NCBI GenBank assembly: GCA_046349875.1
Contig: JAXMBN010000066.1
Span: forward strand, 1-16,351
DNA length: 16,351 nt
Direction: 5' to 3'
Origin: JAXMBN01 sp046349875
Lineage (GTDB): Bacteria > Planctomycetota > Planctomycetia > Pirellulales > Pirellulaceae
The notes under the pieces: model-generated
Databases searched by the model: none
What the model saw: only the letters and a program-made list of their open reading frames with translations
What the model was told of the DNA's origin: nothing
Shown: positions 15,810 through 16,351 of the stretch, in pieces
Layout of the letters: each line of letters begins with the position of its first letter
Numbering within the stretch: the first letter of the stretch is position 1
Position numbers and translations under genes: made by a program

Positions 15810-15871
15810 CGTTACGTCTCCTAGTTGCGGAACTTTACCTTAAGGAAAACTTCGTTCCAAACGTTTTGGGG

Positions 15872-16351
15872 TTATTCATTCAACGAGTCGACTTCTTTAA
15901 GCATAGCTTCCAGTTCTTCCGAGGATGGACGAACATCGGAAGGTAGGCCACGACGGGCGGCTTCGATCGCAACCTTGGGGGGCATGTTGTTGACGAACCC
16001 ACCCACCGCAGCTGCAATGGACTTCATAAAGCATGCTTCGGAATGCCCTAGGAATTCGAGCGTCACCACCAACGGTGCGATGAATCCATAGGACAAGAGA
16101 ATTCCAAGGAACGTACCCACCAGAGCAGCACCCACTTTGTGGCCGATTTCTTCAGGTGGACCCGAGATGTGACCCATCGTGATCACGATCCCCAAAACGG
16201 CCGCCACGATTCCGAAGCCGGGAAGACCGTCGGCCGTCTTCGATAGCACGCTCATCGGTGCATGGTGCTCTTCTTCGGCGGCGGCAATTTCGGTTTCCAA
16301 CAACATCGAAAGTTGATCGGGTGTGATACTTCCGTCGAGCATCGGGCCCAA
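15872..16351 (-). CDS. motA: flagellar stator protein MotA, C-terminal part
   Basis: The last 159 residues are visible and the frame runs off the right edge; the TTG at 16351 is just the first complete codon. The conserved segment TADGLPGFGIVAAVLGIVITM holds helix 3 with the functional proline (equivalent to E. coli P173). VGAALVGTFLGILLSYGFIAPL is helix 4 with a second conserved proline. A cytoplasmic tail of about 60 residues follows. The match to E. coli MotA across both helices is strong. MotA forms the pentameric ring around two MotB chains and pushes on FliG. motB is downstream on the same strand, so the pair is probably one transcript. The cytoplasmic loop that carries the FliG-contacting charges lies mostly outside the window. 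Confidence 0.94.
   Translation of the reverse strand: MGPMLDGSITPDQLSMLLETEIAAAEEEHHAPMSVLSKTADGLPGFGIVAAVLGIVITMGHISGPPEEIGHKVGAALVGTFLGILLSYGFIAPLVVTLEFLGHSEACFMKSIAAAVGGFVNNMPPKVAIEAARRGLPSDVRPSSEELEAMLKEVDSLNE

Overview
The window looks like part of a chromosome of a planctomycete, most likely from the Pirellula/Rhodopirellula group. Four things point there. There is a large exported protein combining a haem-binding CxxCH domain of the planctomycete type with WD40 repeats. There is a fused type I dehydroquinase/shikimate dehydrogenase. There is a BatA-like membrane protein of the kind common in that phylum. There is also an intergenic inverted repeat whose spurious translations (RSVSEG, NPKRQRG) I remember from planctomycete genomes. 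GC content looks moderate and CGATCG-type words are very frequent. This assignment is inference from gene content; no rRNA is present.

Layout, left to right. Positions 2-2290 (+) hold the C-terminal bulk of a BatA/von Willebrand-like membrane protein that enters from the left edge. A 452-base gap follows with a nested palindromic repeat and a candidate promoter. Positions 2743-5549 (+) hold one exported cytochrome c-like/WD40/C-terminal-domain protein, broken by an apparent single-base frameshift near 4600-4605. On the minus strand, read right to left, tdh (9659-8619) and kbl (8619-7435) form a tight threonine-degradation pair. After a 213-base gap comes a membrane-anchored TPR protein (7221-5599). 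A 421-base divergent gap separates tdh from an exported sialidase-like (BNR) protein at 10081-11229 (+).

Positions 11454-14943 (+) hold a glutamate/dicarboxylate symporter, an orphan PabA/TrpG glutaminase 18 bases after it, and the bifunctional aroDE. The last two serve chorismate synthesis and use. A good hairpin at 14953-14979 lies between aroDE and the convergent flagellar stator genes: motB (15809-14997) and the 3' end of motA, which runs off the right edge.

I saw no tRNA, rRNA, CRISPR array, transposase, phage gene or toxin-antitoxin pair. I found no clear new multi-gene system. The points most worth a second look are the frameshifted cytochrome/WD40 gene, the nested palindromic repeat, and three residue-level departures from family consensus: a degenerate MIDAS in the BatA-like protein, the missing peptidoglycan-binding Asp in MotB, and an Asp-to-Asn change in the symporter's NMDGT motif.
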